DNA of 7,955 bases from Planctomycetota bacterium (GTDB lineage Bacteria > Planctomycetota > UBA1135 > GCA-002686595), in NCBI GenBank assembly GCA_020638875.1, contig JACKHS010000048.1, positions 1 through 7,955 on the forward strand. The letters run 5' to 3'. Below the pieces are notes generated by a model, which ran no database searches, was not told where the DNA came from, and saw only the letters and a list, made by a program, of their open reading frames with translations. Position numbers and translations under genes: made by a program. Below, piece after piece: positions 1 through 6,571 of this stretch (position 1 is its first letter; each line of letters starts with the position of its first letter).

Positions 1-35
1 CTCCGCCCGCGATCGGGGCGCGCGCGAGCCGTCGA

Positions 36-50
36 GCCCGCGACGCGGGC
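36..50. repeat. Short GC-rich inverted repeat
   Basis: GCCCGCG at 36-42 is the exact reverse complement of CGCGGGC at 44-50, with a single A at the centre. It is followed by GGTTCC, not a T run. It may be the hairpin of a weak terminator for an upstream gene or a chance palindrome in GC-rich sequence. Confidence 0.3.
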
Positions 51-111
51 GGTTCCGCGCACGGTCCGCCGCCGCGCACGCGCTTCCGCGCAAGACGTCG
101 CGGCCCGCGGG

Positions 112-140
112 GTGACTCGACCGGCCCCTTGGGTTAGAAC
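112..140 (+). promoter_or_regulatory. Possible sigma70-like promoter for the pseudopilin gene
   Basis: GTGACT at 112-117 (four of six matches to TTGACA) is followed after 17 bases by TAGAAC at 135-140 (four of six to TATAAT). This is the least GC-rich spot of the flank and lies about 80 bases before the start codon at 219. Support is by position and consensus only. Confidence 0.35.
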
Positions 141-218
141 CTGCTCGGCGCGCCGACCTCGCGATCCCCAGGTCGCACTCCCTGACCTCCGGCGCGCCCG
201 ACGCCCCTCCGAGCGCCC

Positions 219-884
219 ATGACCCGAGAGCCCCGCACCTCCCTCCCCGTCCGTGCCCTGCGCCGCGCCGGCTTCACGCTGATCGAGCTCCTGGCGGTGA
301 TCCTGATCATCGGCGTGCTCGCGGCAGCGCTCCTGCCGAAGGTCATCGAGACCATCGACCAGGGCAAGGTGACCGCCTGCCAGGCCAACCTGAGCAACAT
401 CTACAAGGGGCTCCTGCTCTACGAGACGAAGTTCAAGGGCCTGCCCAAGAAGGACAACTCCGGCGTCAAGTTCTTCGCCGTGCTCATCGCCAGCAAGACC
501 TGGGAGAACACCGAGCAGAACGCGAAGACGCTGACCTGCCCGGGCGTCGACCAGAGCGTGCTCGAGCTCGGCAACCTGCCGCCCGAGGAGTGGTTCGCGG
601 ACCTGTCGGTGGTCGACGGCGGCTACTCGACCTACGCCGGCCGCGACACGATGAACTACCCGCTGCGCGGCCTGAAGAGCGGCAAGGACGCGCTGGTGGC
701 CGACGACAACGACGGCGCGATGAACCACCGCACGACGACCAACGTGTTGTTCGCCGACGGCTCGGTGAAGCCCTACGAGCTCTACACCTTGTCCGAGGAG
801 GGCGTCCTCGACCCCGAGGAGGAGCTCCTGCTCGTCGGTCCCGAATCGCCCGTCGAGGCGCTGCAGACGCTGACGCTCGACTGA
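219..884 (+). CDS. Pseudopilin-like protein, prepilin methylation motif and H-X9-DG motif
   Basis: The 221-residue product is an exported fibre-type protein of the type IV pilin/type II secretion pseudopilin superfamily. Residues 1-18 form a short basic leader ending in Gly18. Prepilin peptidase would cut between Gly18 and Phe19, leaving Glu23 as the conserved Glu5 of the mature protein. Residues 19-40 form the hydrophobic N-terminal helix (FTLIELLAVILIIGVL). His170 and Asp180-Gly181 are spaced exactly as the H-X9-DG motif of planctomycete DUF1559-type proteins, close to the C-terminus. Cys54 and Cys107 could form a disulfide. At 221 residues it is shorter than many such family members. The ATG at 219 gives a normal leader, although no strong Shine-Dalgarno precedes it (only GAG at 211-213). 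The gene stands alone, closed by a terminator at 904-936, and no secretion machinery is nearby. The envelope structure it serves is unknown. Confidence 0.9.
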   Translation: MTREPRTSLPVRALRRAGFTLIELLAVILIIGVLAAALLPKVIETIDQGKVTACQANLSNIYKGLLLYETKFKGLPKKDNSGVKFFAVLIASKTWENTEQNAKTLTCPGVDQSVLELGNLPPEEWFADLSVVDGGYSTYAGRDTMNYPLRGLKSGKDALVADDNDGAMNHRTTTNVLFADGSVKPYELYTLSEEGVLDPEEELLLVGPESPVEALQTLTLD

Positions 885-903
885 TCCGCCGCGCCCCCGA
901 ACG

Positions 904-936
904 GCCCGCGCGCCCCGCCCGGCGCGCGGGCTTTTT
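904..936 (+). terminator. Strong intrinsic terminator after the pseudopilin gene
   Basis: An 11-bp perfect GC stem (GCCCGCGCGCC at 904-914 with GGCGCGCGGGC at 921-931) closes a six-base loop and is followed directly by TTTTT at 932-936. It begins 20 bases after the TGA at 882-884. The T run is on the plus strand, so it ends transcription of the pseudopilin gene and makes the next gene a separate unit. Confidence 0.9.
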
Positions 937-984
937 CGTGGCCTTTCCGCGCCCCTGGCCCCAAGCTGCGCACGCCCGCGGTCG

Positions 985-1911
985 ATGAGTGCCGCGCACC
1001 CCGCCGTCCCCGCCATGAAGCCCGGCGCCCTCCTGCGAGCCATCCGGCCCCACCAGTGGGTCAAGAACGTCTTCGTCCTCGCCGCCCTCGTGTTTGCGGC
1101 GGGGGAGAAGCACGCCTTCCAGGTGGACCAGGTGGTCGCGACGCTGCTCGCCGTGGCGGCCTTCTGCCTGGGCTCGTCGACGATCTACCTCGTCAACGAC
1201 ATCCTGGACGTCGAGAGCGACCGGCGGCATCCCGAGAAGTGCAAGCGGCCGATCGCGGCGGGCGAGATCACGGTGCCGGCCGCGCTGGTGATGGCGGCGT
1301 TCTGCCTGGTCGGCTCGCTGGCGCTGGCCTTCTGGGTGGGCGGCGAGCCCTTCCCGCTGGCCTGGATCGTGGGCGCCTACATCGTGTTGAACTTCCTCTA
1401 CTCGTGGAAGCTCAAGCACGTGGTGCTCGTCGACGCCTTCTGCATCGCCGCGGGCTTCATGTTCCGCGTGCAGGGCGGCGCGCTCGCCATCGGCGCGCCG
1501 GTGTCGCACTGGCTCTTCCTGTGCACGCTGTTCCTGTCGCTGTTCCTCGCGCTCTGCAAGCGCCGCGCGGAGGGCGACCTGCTCGGCGAGGACGCCGGCG
1601 AGCACCGCGCCATCCTGCGCGAGTACCCCAAGGGCTTCCTCGACCAGATGGTGACGCTGCTCGCCGCCTGCACGATCGTGGCGTACACGATGTACACGAT
1701 CGACGAGGGCGCCACGACCAAGTTCAGCCGCGGCGAGATGCTGGTCTGGACGGTGCCCTTCGTCGTCTTCGGCCTGGGCCGCTACCTGCTGCTCGTGGAG
1801 ACGCAGAAGGGCGGCGGCAGCCCGACGCGCGTGCTGCTCGGCGGCGACTTGATGTTCGCCGTCAACGCGCTGGCCTGGACCGCGGTCGTGCTGGTCGCGC
1901 TGTTCACCTGA
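985..1911 (+). CDS. UbiA-family prenyltransferase, decaprenyl-phosphate phosphoribosyltransferase-like
   Basis: This 308-residue polytopic membrane protein belongs to the UbiA superfamily and most resembles 5-phosphoribosyl-1-diphosphate:decaprenyl-phosphate phosphoribosyltransferase. That enzyme moves phosphoribose onto a polyprenyl phosphate for lipid-linked pentose synthesis. Visible features are RPHQWVKN at 21-28, the first Asp-rich motif with Asn71, Asp72, Asp75 and Asp79, then HPEKCKRPIAAG (82-93). Asp150 and Arg161 mark the second motif, KRRAE lies at 192-196, and the tail has RYLLLVE (266-272) followed by SPTRVLLGG. Hydrophobic segments fill the rest; length is normal. ATG 985 is used, but ATG 1015 (Met11) is equally possible because neither has a clear Shine-Dalgarno and the family core begins near residue 15. 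It follows a terminator, so it needs its own promoter, and none is obvious in 937-984. The acceptor lipid and final product are unknown. A quinone or heme prenyltransferase is less likely given the RPHQWVKN and KRRAE motifs. Confidence 0.85.
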   Translation: MSAAHPAVPAMKPGALLRAIRPHQWVKNVFVLAALVFAAGEKHAFQVDQVVATLLAVAAFCLGSSTIYLVNDILDVESDRRHPEKCKRPIAAGEITVPAALVMAAFCLVGSLALAFWVGGEPFPLAWIVGAYIVLNFLYSWKLKHVVLVDAFCIAAGFMFRVQGGALAIGAPVSHWLFLCTLFLSLFLALCKRRAEGDLLGEDAGEHRAILREYPKGFLDQMVTLLAACTIVAYTMYTIDEGATTKFSRGEMLVWTVPFVVFGLGRYLLLVETQKGGGSPTRVLLGGDLMFAVNALAWTAVVLVALFT

Positions 1912-1913
1912 GC

Positions 1914-1929
1914 CCGCGCCTCCGCGCGG
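1914..1929. terminator. Stem-loop between convergent genes, possible weak bidirectional terminator
   Basis: CCGCGC at 1914-1919 pairs with GCGCGG at 1924-1929 across a four-base loop. It sits in the 28-base gap between the TGA of the UbiA-like gene and the TAG of the minus-strand operon. Plus-strand sequence after it is CTTCC, and the minus strand has no U run, so intrinsic termination would be weak. Position is the main argument. Confidence 0.35.
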
Positions 1930-1939
1930 CTTCCTGGCG

Positions 1940-3388
1940 CTACAGCCGCGCCCAGGCCTCGACGAGCAGCGCGTGCCGCTGCGCGCGACGCGCGTCGGCC
2001 TGCGCCGTGGTGGGGAAGGTGCCCGGCGGCGGCGCCAGCGCCGACCACGCCGCGAGCAGCTCCTTGGCCGCGGCGTCCGTGCGGCCGCGCAGCCACAATT
2101 CGAGCGCCTCCTCGGCGCCGGGCTGGTCGGCCAGCGGGTCGGCCAGGGCGTCGCGCAGGTAGGCCGCCGCGCGGTCGCCGGCGCCGGCGCGCACGAGCGC
2201 CACGGCCGCGGTCTGGCGCAGGTCGCGCGGCTCCGCCGCGTCGTTGGCGACCTGCTCCAGCGGCGCGAGCGACGCGCCCAGGCCGAGCTGACCGAGCGCC
2301 GCGGCGCAGGCGACGCGCAGCTCGTGGCGGGTCGTGGCGGCCAGCAGCAGCTCGCGCAGCTTCGGCTCGGCGTCCGGGTACGCCACGCGCCCGAGCGCCG
2401 CGGCGGCCTCGATCGCCAGCGACGGGTCGCTCAGCGCGTCGAGCAGCGTCGGGCCCGAGGCCACGGCGCGCGGGCCCATGCGCTCGAGGCACTGCGCGCC
2501 GTGCACGCGCACGTACACGTCGTCGTCGTGCAGGGCCTCGCAGAGCAGCGGCACCACCCACGCGCCCATGCGCGAGAGCTGGAAGCGCGCGTCGTCGACG
2601 CCGCGCAACTGGAAGTGCTCGCCGGAGAGCTGGTCGATCGCCTTCCACGCCTCGAGCACGAGGCGCGCGCTCGGCGTGCGCTGCAGCACGCCTTCGGGGT
2701 CCGCGACGTTCCACAGCTCCCAGTGCTGCTCGGCGCTCGCGACGCCGGCGCGCCGGGCGATGTCGTCCAGGCGCGCGCGTGCCGTGGCGCGTAGCTCGTC
2801 CGTGGCGCCCTCGTTGGCGAAGCTCCACAGCACGCGCAGCCCGTCGTAGTTGCCGAAGGTCGCCAGCGAGTCGGCCAGCCACACCACGGTGTCGTTGTCC
2901 GTCTCGTACTTCATGCGCAGCAGCATGCGCGGCACGAGCCAGTCGGCGTCGGTCTGCCCGAGGCGCCACGCGGCCTGCGCGCGCATCCAGCTCTCGGGTG
3001 CCTTCTCGACGAGCTGCATGAGCTGCTCGCACGCGCGCGGCGTGCCCAGCTTGGCGAGCAGCTCGACCGCGGCGAGGCGCTCGGGAGCCTCGTAGTCGGC
3101 GCGGTGGGCCAGCACCGCCAGCTCGGCCGTGGCCGCGTCGCCGAGCGCGCCGATCTCCTCGAGCGGCACCTCGCGCATGCGTCCGGTCGAGTTGGCCAGC
3201 ATCTCGACGAGGCCGCTGACGTGGCCCTCCTCGAGGGCCGCGCCGGGCTCGGGGTCGGCCGGGACCGCGGCGCGCGCGCGCGCGAGCCCTTCGGCCAGCA
3301 CCGGGCGGTGCGCGAAGCTCGCCGGCGGCGCGGCCGGCTCGCCGCAGCCGGCGAGCGCCAGCGCGAGCAGCAGGGCGGCGCGCTTCAC
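1940..3388 (-). CDS. HEAT-repeat lipoprotein, last gene of the importer-cytochrome operon
   Basis: The 482-residue product begins at GTG 3388. It has a short lipoprotein signal peptide with lipobox Leu12-Ala13-Gly14-Cys15, so Cys15 should be lipidated and the protein held at a membrane facing the periplasm. The rest is an alpha-helical solenoid of HEAT/Armadillo-like repeats. Clear units lie near residues 85-115, 275-305 (VVPLLCEALHDDDVYVRVHG), 310-335, 340-370, 372-400 and 402-432, with looser ones at 135-212. No catalytic motif is visible, so a scaffold or protein-docking role is inferred. The GTG start overlaps the cytochrome stop codon by four bases (GTGA, 3385-3388), with GGAG eight bases upstream. 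Residues before this GTG in the same open frame are a shadow of the cytochrome gene. HEAT repeats and multiheme cytochromes occur fused in some planctomycete proteins, as I recall, which fits a physical partnership. The stop is TAG at 1942-1940. Confidence 0.85.
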   Translation of the reverse strand: MKRAALLLALALAGCGEPAAPPASFAHRPVLAEGLARARAAVPADPEPGAALEEGHVSGLVEMLANSTGRMREVPLEEIGALGDAATAELAVLAHRADYEAPERLAAVELLAKLGTPRACEQLMQLVEKAPESWMRAQAAWRLGQTDADWLVPRMLLRMKYETDNDTVVWLADSLATFGNYDGLRVLWSFANEGATDELRATARARLDDIARRAGVASAEQHWELWNVADPEGVLQRTPSARLVLEAWKAIDQLSGEHFQLRGVDDARFQLSRMGAWVVPLLCEALHDDDVYVRVHGAQCLERMGPRAVASGPTLLDALSDPSLAIEAAAALGRVAYPDAEPKLRELLLAATTRHELRVACAAALGQLGLGASLAPLEQVANDAAEPRDLRQTAAVALVRAGAGDRAAAYLRDALADPLADQPGAEEALELWLRGRTDAAAKELLAAWSALAPPPGTFPTTAQADARRAQRHALLVEAWARL

Positions 3389-4371
3389 GGCCGCAGCTCC
3401 ACGCGGTGGACGAGTTGCGCCTCGCGGTCCGGGTCGGGCGCCGCGGGATCCGTCCAGTAGGGCGTCAGCTTGTAGAACAGCGCGACCTCGACCGCGCCGT
3501 CGGCGTCGGCCTCCGCGAGCGGCAGCGCGCGCGTCTCGTCGGCCAGGAGCAGCGTGTCGGGCACGTCGACCTCGTAGCGGTAGGGGCTGCGGAAGCGGTA
3601 CAGGTGGCGCCACGCGCCGGGCGCCGCGCCGGCGGCGGGCAGCGGGCGCCAGAACACGTCGGCGGCGCGCGAGCGCTCGTCCGTGGGGAAGGAGTGGCCG
3701 GCGCCGACGTTCTCGACCTCGATCGTCCAGCCGCCCTCGGTGCGCGTCCCGCGCAGCGCGACGGCGGAGCGCACGAGCTCGAGGTCGTGGCCGCCGTGCA
3801 TCGTGTGGTCGCGGCCGCGGCCCGGGTCGCCGCCGCGGAAGGGCATGTGGCAGTCGAGGCAGTCGACGCCCTTCTGGAACCAGCTCGAGTCCTTCCACTG
3901 CTGCACGGTCTTGTGCTGGTCGTGGCAGCCGGCGCAGAAGTCGGCCTTGGACAGCTCCCAGACCGACTTCGGCGTGCAGGGCGCGCTGGGCTTGTCGATC
4001 GTGCCGGCGACCGCGCCGTCGGGCATCAAGTGGCAGGCGATGCAGTCGACGCCCTCGTTGCGGCGCGAGGCGCGCGGCAGCACGCGGTTGGCGACGCCGG
4101 TCTCGAAGACCGGACGCGGCGCGTGGCAGTCGATGCAGTCGGTGTTCGAGAAGTTCTCCGAGAGCGCGAGCACGTCGGGGTCGGTCCACGACTGCGCGTG
4201 CCAGGAGCCCTCCCACTCGCCGTAGACCTCGGCGTGGCAGTCGCGGCACTGCGTCGACGTCGTGAAGCGCTGCGGCGCCGCGGGCGGCGGCGGGGGCGCG
4301 AAGACCTCGACCAGGATCCAGCCGGTCAGGGCGACGAGCAGCAGCGCCGCCACGGTTCGCAGCGCCTTCAT
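3385..4371 (-). CDS. Pentaheme c-type cytochrome, cytochrome c554-like, membrane-anchored or exported
   Basis: The 328-residue protein should be an electron carrier or redox enzyme outside the cytoplasmic membrane. Residues 1-25 form a hydrophobic signal or anchor (basic start, then AALLLVALTGWILVEVF), followed by a proline-rich linker. Five CXXCH heme sites are at 42-46, 79-83, 110-114, 146-150 and 171-175. Candidate distal ligands include His58 (GSWHAQ, as in cytochrome c554-type proteins), His153, and His189, His192 and His195. The heme-free C-terminal half (about 200-328) holds NVGAGHSFPTDE at 221-232, a motif seen in the C-terminal domain of many multiheme cytochromes. An extra Cys132 is unpaired with a heme motif. 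ATG 4371 overlaps the ATPase stop (ATGA, 4368-4371), and GGAGG lies seven bases upstream at 4379-4383. Earlier codons in the open frame are a shadow of the ATPase gene. No substrate-reductase signature is recognised, so nitrite, hydroxylamine or metal reduction cannot be assigned. Confidence 0.9.
   Translation of the reverse strand: MKALRTVAALLLVALTGWILVEVFAPPPPPAAPQRFTTSTQCRDCHAEVYGEWEGSWHAQSWTDPDVLALSENFSNTDCIDCHAPRPVFETGVANRVLPRASRRNEGVDCIACHLMPDGAVAGTIDKPSAPCTPKSVWELSKADFCAGCHDQHKTVQQWKDSSWFQKGVDCLDCHMPFRGGDPGRGRDHTMHGGHDLELVRSAVALRGTRTEGGWTIEVENVGAGHSFPTDERSRAADVFWRPLPAAGAAPGAWRHLYRFRSPYRYEVDVPDTLLLADETRALPLAEADADGAVEVALFYKLTPYWTDPAAPDPDREAQLVHRVELRP
3397..3400 (-). promoter_or_regulatory. 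Ribosome binding site for the HEAT lipoprotein GTG start
   Basis: The minus strand reads GGAG eight bases before GTG 3388. It lies inside the cytochrome gene and supports the four-base-overlap start. Confidence 0.6.
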
Positions 4372-5039
4372 CGCGGCGCCTCCGCCAGCCGGCCGGACTG
4401 CAGGTGCAGGGTGCGCGTGCTGTACATCTCGGACTCCTCGGGGTCGTGCGTCACGTGCAACAGGGTCAGGCCGCGGGCGCGTTGCAGGTCGTCGATGCGC
4501 GCCAGCAGCGCGCGCCGCAGCTCGGCGTCGAGCGGGCCGAGCGGTTCGTCGAGCAGCAGCAGGCGCGGCGCGCCGGCGAGCGCGCGGGCGAGCCCCAGGC
4601 GCTGGGCCTCGCCGCCCGACAGCGTGCCGGGCTTGCGCTCCTCGAAGCCGACGAGCTCGACCGCCTCGAGCAGCTCGCTCACGCGCGCGCGGCGCTCGCC
4701 GCGCGGCACGCCGGCACGGCCCAGCACGAACTCGAGCGTGGCGCGCGCGGTCATGTGGGGCCACAGGCCGCCGCCCTGGAAGAGCATGCCGATACCGCGC
4801 CGCTCGGGCGCGACGAGCTGGCGCGCGCCGTCCGTGACGAGCTCGCCGAAGAGGCTCACGCGGCCGGCGCTCAGGCGCGCGAGCCCGGCCACGACGCGCA
4901 GCAGCGTGGTCTTGCCGCAGCCGGAGGGACCGACGAGCGTCACGTGTTCGCCCGCCGCGACCGCGAGGTCGACCGGCCCGAGGACGCGCGTCTTGCCGGC
5001 GAAGACCTCGACGCCGGCGAGCTCGACGGCGGCGCTCAC
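4368..5039 (-). CDS. ABC importer ATP-binding protein, short form
   Basis: The 223-residue cytoplasmic ATPase powers the importer made with the neighbouring permease and binding protein. Walker A is GPSGCGKTT at 37-45, the Q-loop glutamine is Gln88 (MLFQGG), the signature is LSGGE at 140-144, Walker B is LLLLDEP with Asp164 and Glu165, and the switch histidine is His198 (VTHD). All catalytic positions are intact. It ends soon after the nucleotide-binding domain. It therefore lacks the C-terminal TOBE-type regulatory domain of FbpC or PotA (about 350 residues) and has the length of ThiQ-like ATPases. The start is GTG 5039, which overlaps the permease stop by four bases (GTGA, 5036-5039) and is preceded six bases upstream by GGAGGT at 5046-5051. 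Longer upstream reading in this frame is a shadow of the permease gene. Its own stop overlaps the cytochrome start. Confidence 0.93.
   Translation of the reverse strand: MSAAVELAGVEVFAGKTRVLGPVDLAVAAGEHVTLVGPSGCGKTTLLRVVAGLARLSAGRVSLFGELVTDGARQLVAPERRGIGMLFQGGGLWPHMTARATLEFVLGRAGVPRGERRARVSELLEAVELVGFEERKPGTLSGGEAQRLGLARALAGAPRLLLLDEPLGPLDAELRRALLARIDDLQRARGLTLLHVTHDPEESEMYSTRTLHLQSGRLAEAPR
4379..4383 (-). promoter_or_regulatory. Ribosome binding site for the pentaheme cytochrome
   Basis: The minus strand reads GGAGG seven bases before ATG 4371, inside the end of the ATPase gene. Strength and spacing are close to ideal and fix the start. Confidence 0.75.
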
Positions 5040-6571
5040 GGCAGCACCTCCACGCGGCGCTTGCCGTACAGCGACCAGGCGAGCCCGGGCAGGAGCAGGA
5101 AGAAGACGACCAGCAGCGCGAGCGCCGCCACGAAGTCGTCGCGGCCGAAGTGGATCTGGTTGAACACGCGGAAGATGACCGTGTGGTTGGCGGCGGGCAC
5201 GAGGATGGCGGCGTCGAGCTCGCGCATCGAGAGCACGAAGACGAGCGCCCAGGCGCCGAGGAGGCTCGGCAGCAGCGCCGGCGCGACGATCCGCGCGAGG
5301 CGCCGCGCCGGGCCCGCGCCGGCGAGCTGCGCGGCTTCCTCGAGCCGCGGGCCGAGGGTCGCCACCGCGCCCGAGAGCAGGAGCAGCGGGAAGGGCAGGA
5401 AGCGGCCGACGAACAGCAGGATCACCAGGCCGTTGCCGTCGTACAGGCGCGCGGTCGCGTCGTGGTTCCACAGCGCGATCTCGCCGATGCCGAACAGGAT
5501 CGCCGGCACCGCGATGGGCAGCACGTAGACGAGCTCGAGCCAGCGGCCCAGGCGCAGGCGCTCCGCGGCGTGACCGAGCACGAGCGCGACCGGCACGGCC
5601 ACGAGCCCCGCGGCCGAGGCGCACAGCAGCGAGTTCGCGAGGTCGCCGCGCGAGAGCTCGAGCGCGCGCGCGAAGGCCGCGTGGGCGCGCGCACCGCTCC
5701 AGCCCTGCGCGCCGCCGCCGCAGTCGTACACGAGCCGCCCGAGCGGCACGAGCGCCGCGGCGCCGACCAGCAGCAGGCAGTAGGCCAGCGCGGCCCAGCG
5801 CAAGCGCCCCAGGCGCAGCGGCGCCGGGCGCAGGAAGTCGCCCTCCAGCGTGGCGAGCGTGCCGCGCCGGCGCAGCGCGAGCGCGGGCAGCAGCACGACC
5901 AGCGTCAGCAGCACGAGCGGCAGCGACGTCACGACCGCGCGGCCGGTGTGCTGGTCGAGCTTCCAGTTGGCGAAGACCTCGTCGGCGTAGACGTTGAACT
6001 TGGGGCCGACGGAGGACACGTAGTCCGGCACCGCGAAGTCGTTGATCGCGAACACGAACGCGAGGCACGCGCCGCACAGCACGGCGGGCAGGAGCAGCGG
6101 CAGCTCGACGCGCAGCGCCGCGCGCCACCCGCCGGCGAGCAGCGCCGCCTCTTCGCGCCGCGCGTCGACGCGCTCGGCGGCCAGCGCCGTGAAGAACGCG
6201 ACGATGGGGAAGGTGCCCAGCGACATCAGCACGATCGCCATGGGCGCGCCGCGCAGGTCGGAGAGCACCGTCCAGGTGATCGCGAGGAAGAGCGGCGGCA
6301 GCACCAGCGGCACGAGGCCAAGCGGCCGCAGCAGCGCCGCGCCCGGCACGTCCGTGCGCGCGACGAGGAAGCCGAAGGGCGCGCCGAGGAGCACCGCCAG
6401 CCCGCACGAGCCGGCGCCGAGCAGCAGCGTACGCCCGAGCAGCCCGAGCGTGCGCGCGCCCAGCAGGCCGGCGAAGTCGCCCGGCTCCACGCGCAGCGCC
6501 ATCGCGCCGATGGGCGCCAGGCCCAGCAGCACGAAGACGAGCGCAGCGGCGAGGAGCAGCGGCCGGCTCAA
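5036..6571 (-). CDS. Fused two-domain ABC permease, iron(III)/thiamine type
   Basis: The 511-residue inner-membrane protein carries both permease halves in one chain, as in FbpB- and ThiP-type importers of about 500-550 residues. About twelve hydrophobic segments are visible, near 5-25, 45-70, 83-103, 110-132, 160-178, 214-232, 258-280, 311-335, 345-365, 380-400, 430-448 and 480-500. Each half has an EAA-type cytoplasmic coupling loop that docks on the ATPase: Glu140-Glu141-Ala142-Ala143 in the first and Glu411-Glu412-Ala413-Ala414 in the second, each followed by Gly and a LP or AP turn. The start is a TTG at 6571. It overlaps the binding-protein stop (TTGA, 6568-6571), has AAGGAG 11 bases upstream, and keeps the first membrane segment; the next in-frame Met (residue 24) would lose it. 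Everything before TTG in the open frame shadows the binding-protein gene. Confidence 0.9.
   Translation of the reverse strand: MSRPLLLAAALVFVLLGLAPIGAMALRVEPGDFAGLLGARTLGLLGRTLLLGAGSCGLAVLLGAPFGFLVARTDVPGAALLRPLGLVPLVLPPLFLAITWTVLSDLRGAPMAIVLMSLGTFPIVAFFTALAAERVDARREEAALLAGGWRAALRVELPLLLPAVLCGACLAFVFAINDFAVPDYVSSVGPKFNVYADEVFANWKLDQHTGRAVVTSLPLVLLTLVVLLPALALRRRGTLATLEGDFLRPAPLRLGRLRWAALAYCLLLVGAAALVPLGRLVYDCGGGAQGWSGARAHAAFARALELSRGDLANSLLCASAAGLVAVPVALVLGHAAERLRLGRWLELVYVLPIAVPAILFGIGEIALWNHDATARLYDGNGLVILLFVGRFLPFPLLLLSGAVATLGPRLEEAAQLAGAGPARRLARIVAPALLPSLLGAWALVFVLSMRELDAAILVPAANHTVIFRVFNQIHFGRDDFVAALALLVVFFLLLPGLAWSLYGKRRVEVLP
5046..5051 (-). promoter_or_regulatory. Ribosome binding site for the ATPase GTG start
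   Basis: The minus strand reads GGAGGT six bases before GTG 5039, within the last codons of the permease. It decides for GTG as the start of the ATPase. Confidence 0.75.

Larger units (their letters stand above)
1..218. other. Upstream flank without a supportable gene
   Basis: No open frame here reads like a natural protein; all translations are arginine, alanine and proline rich, as expected of GC-rich noncoding or shadow sequence. One plus-strand frame (bases 2-115, ending in TGA at 113-115) could be the C-terminal tail of a gene that begins before the window, but its composition gives no support. The stretch holds a short GC inverted repeat at 36-50 and a possible promoter at 112-140, both listed separately. 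Confidence 0.5.

Noticed and set aside
2..115. Possible C-terminal tail of a plus-strand gene ending at TGA 113-115
   Set aside because: Only 37 codons, Arg/Ser/Pro/Ala-rich, no recognisable motif; cannot be told from noncoding GC-rich sequence.
484..1605. Minus-strand open frame of 373 residues opposite the pseudopilin and UbiA-like genes
   Set aside because: It crosses two well-supported plus-strand genes and the terminator, and its sequence is Arg/Ala-rich shadow.
3389..4249. N-terminal extension of the HEAT open frame up to base 4249 on the minus strand
   Set aside because: The translation there is arginine-rich shadow of the cytochrome gene in another frame; the lipoprotein signal and Shine-Dalgarno place the start at GTG 3388.
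3406..5163. Long plus-strand open frame opposite the cytochrome and ATPase genes
   Set aside because: Composition is Arg/Ala/Val/Gly with no domain; it is antisense shadow caused by high GC at codon position three.
5040..6407. Upstream extension of the ATPase open frame on the minus strand
   Set aside because: It is a low-complexity Arg/Ala shadow of the permease gene; GTG 5039 with GGAGGT gives a standard ABC N-terminus.
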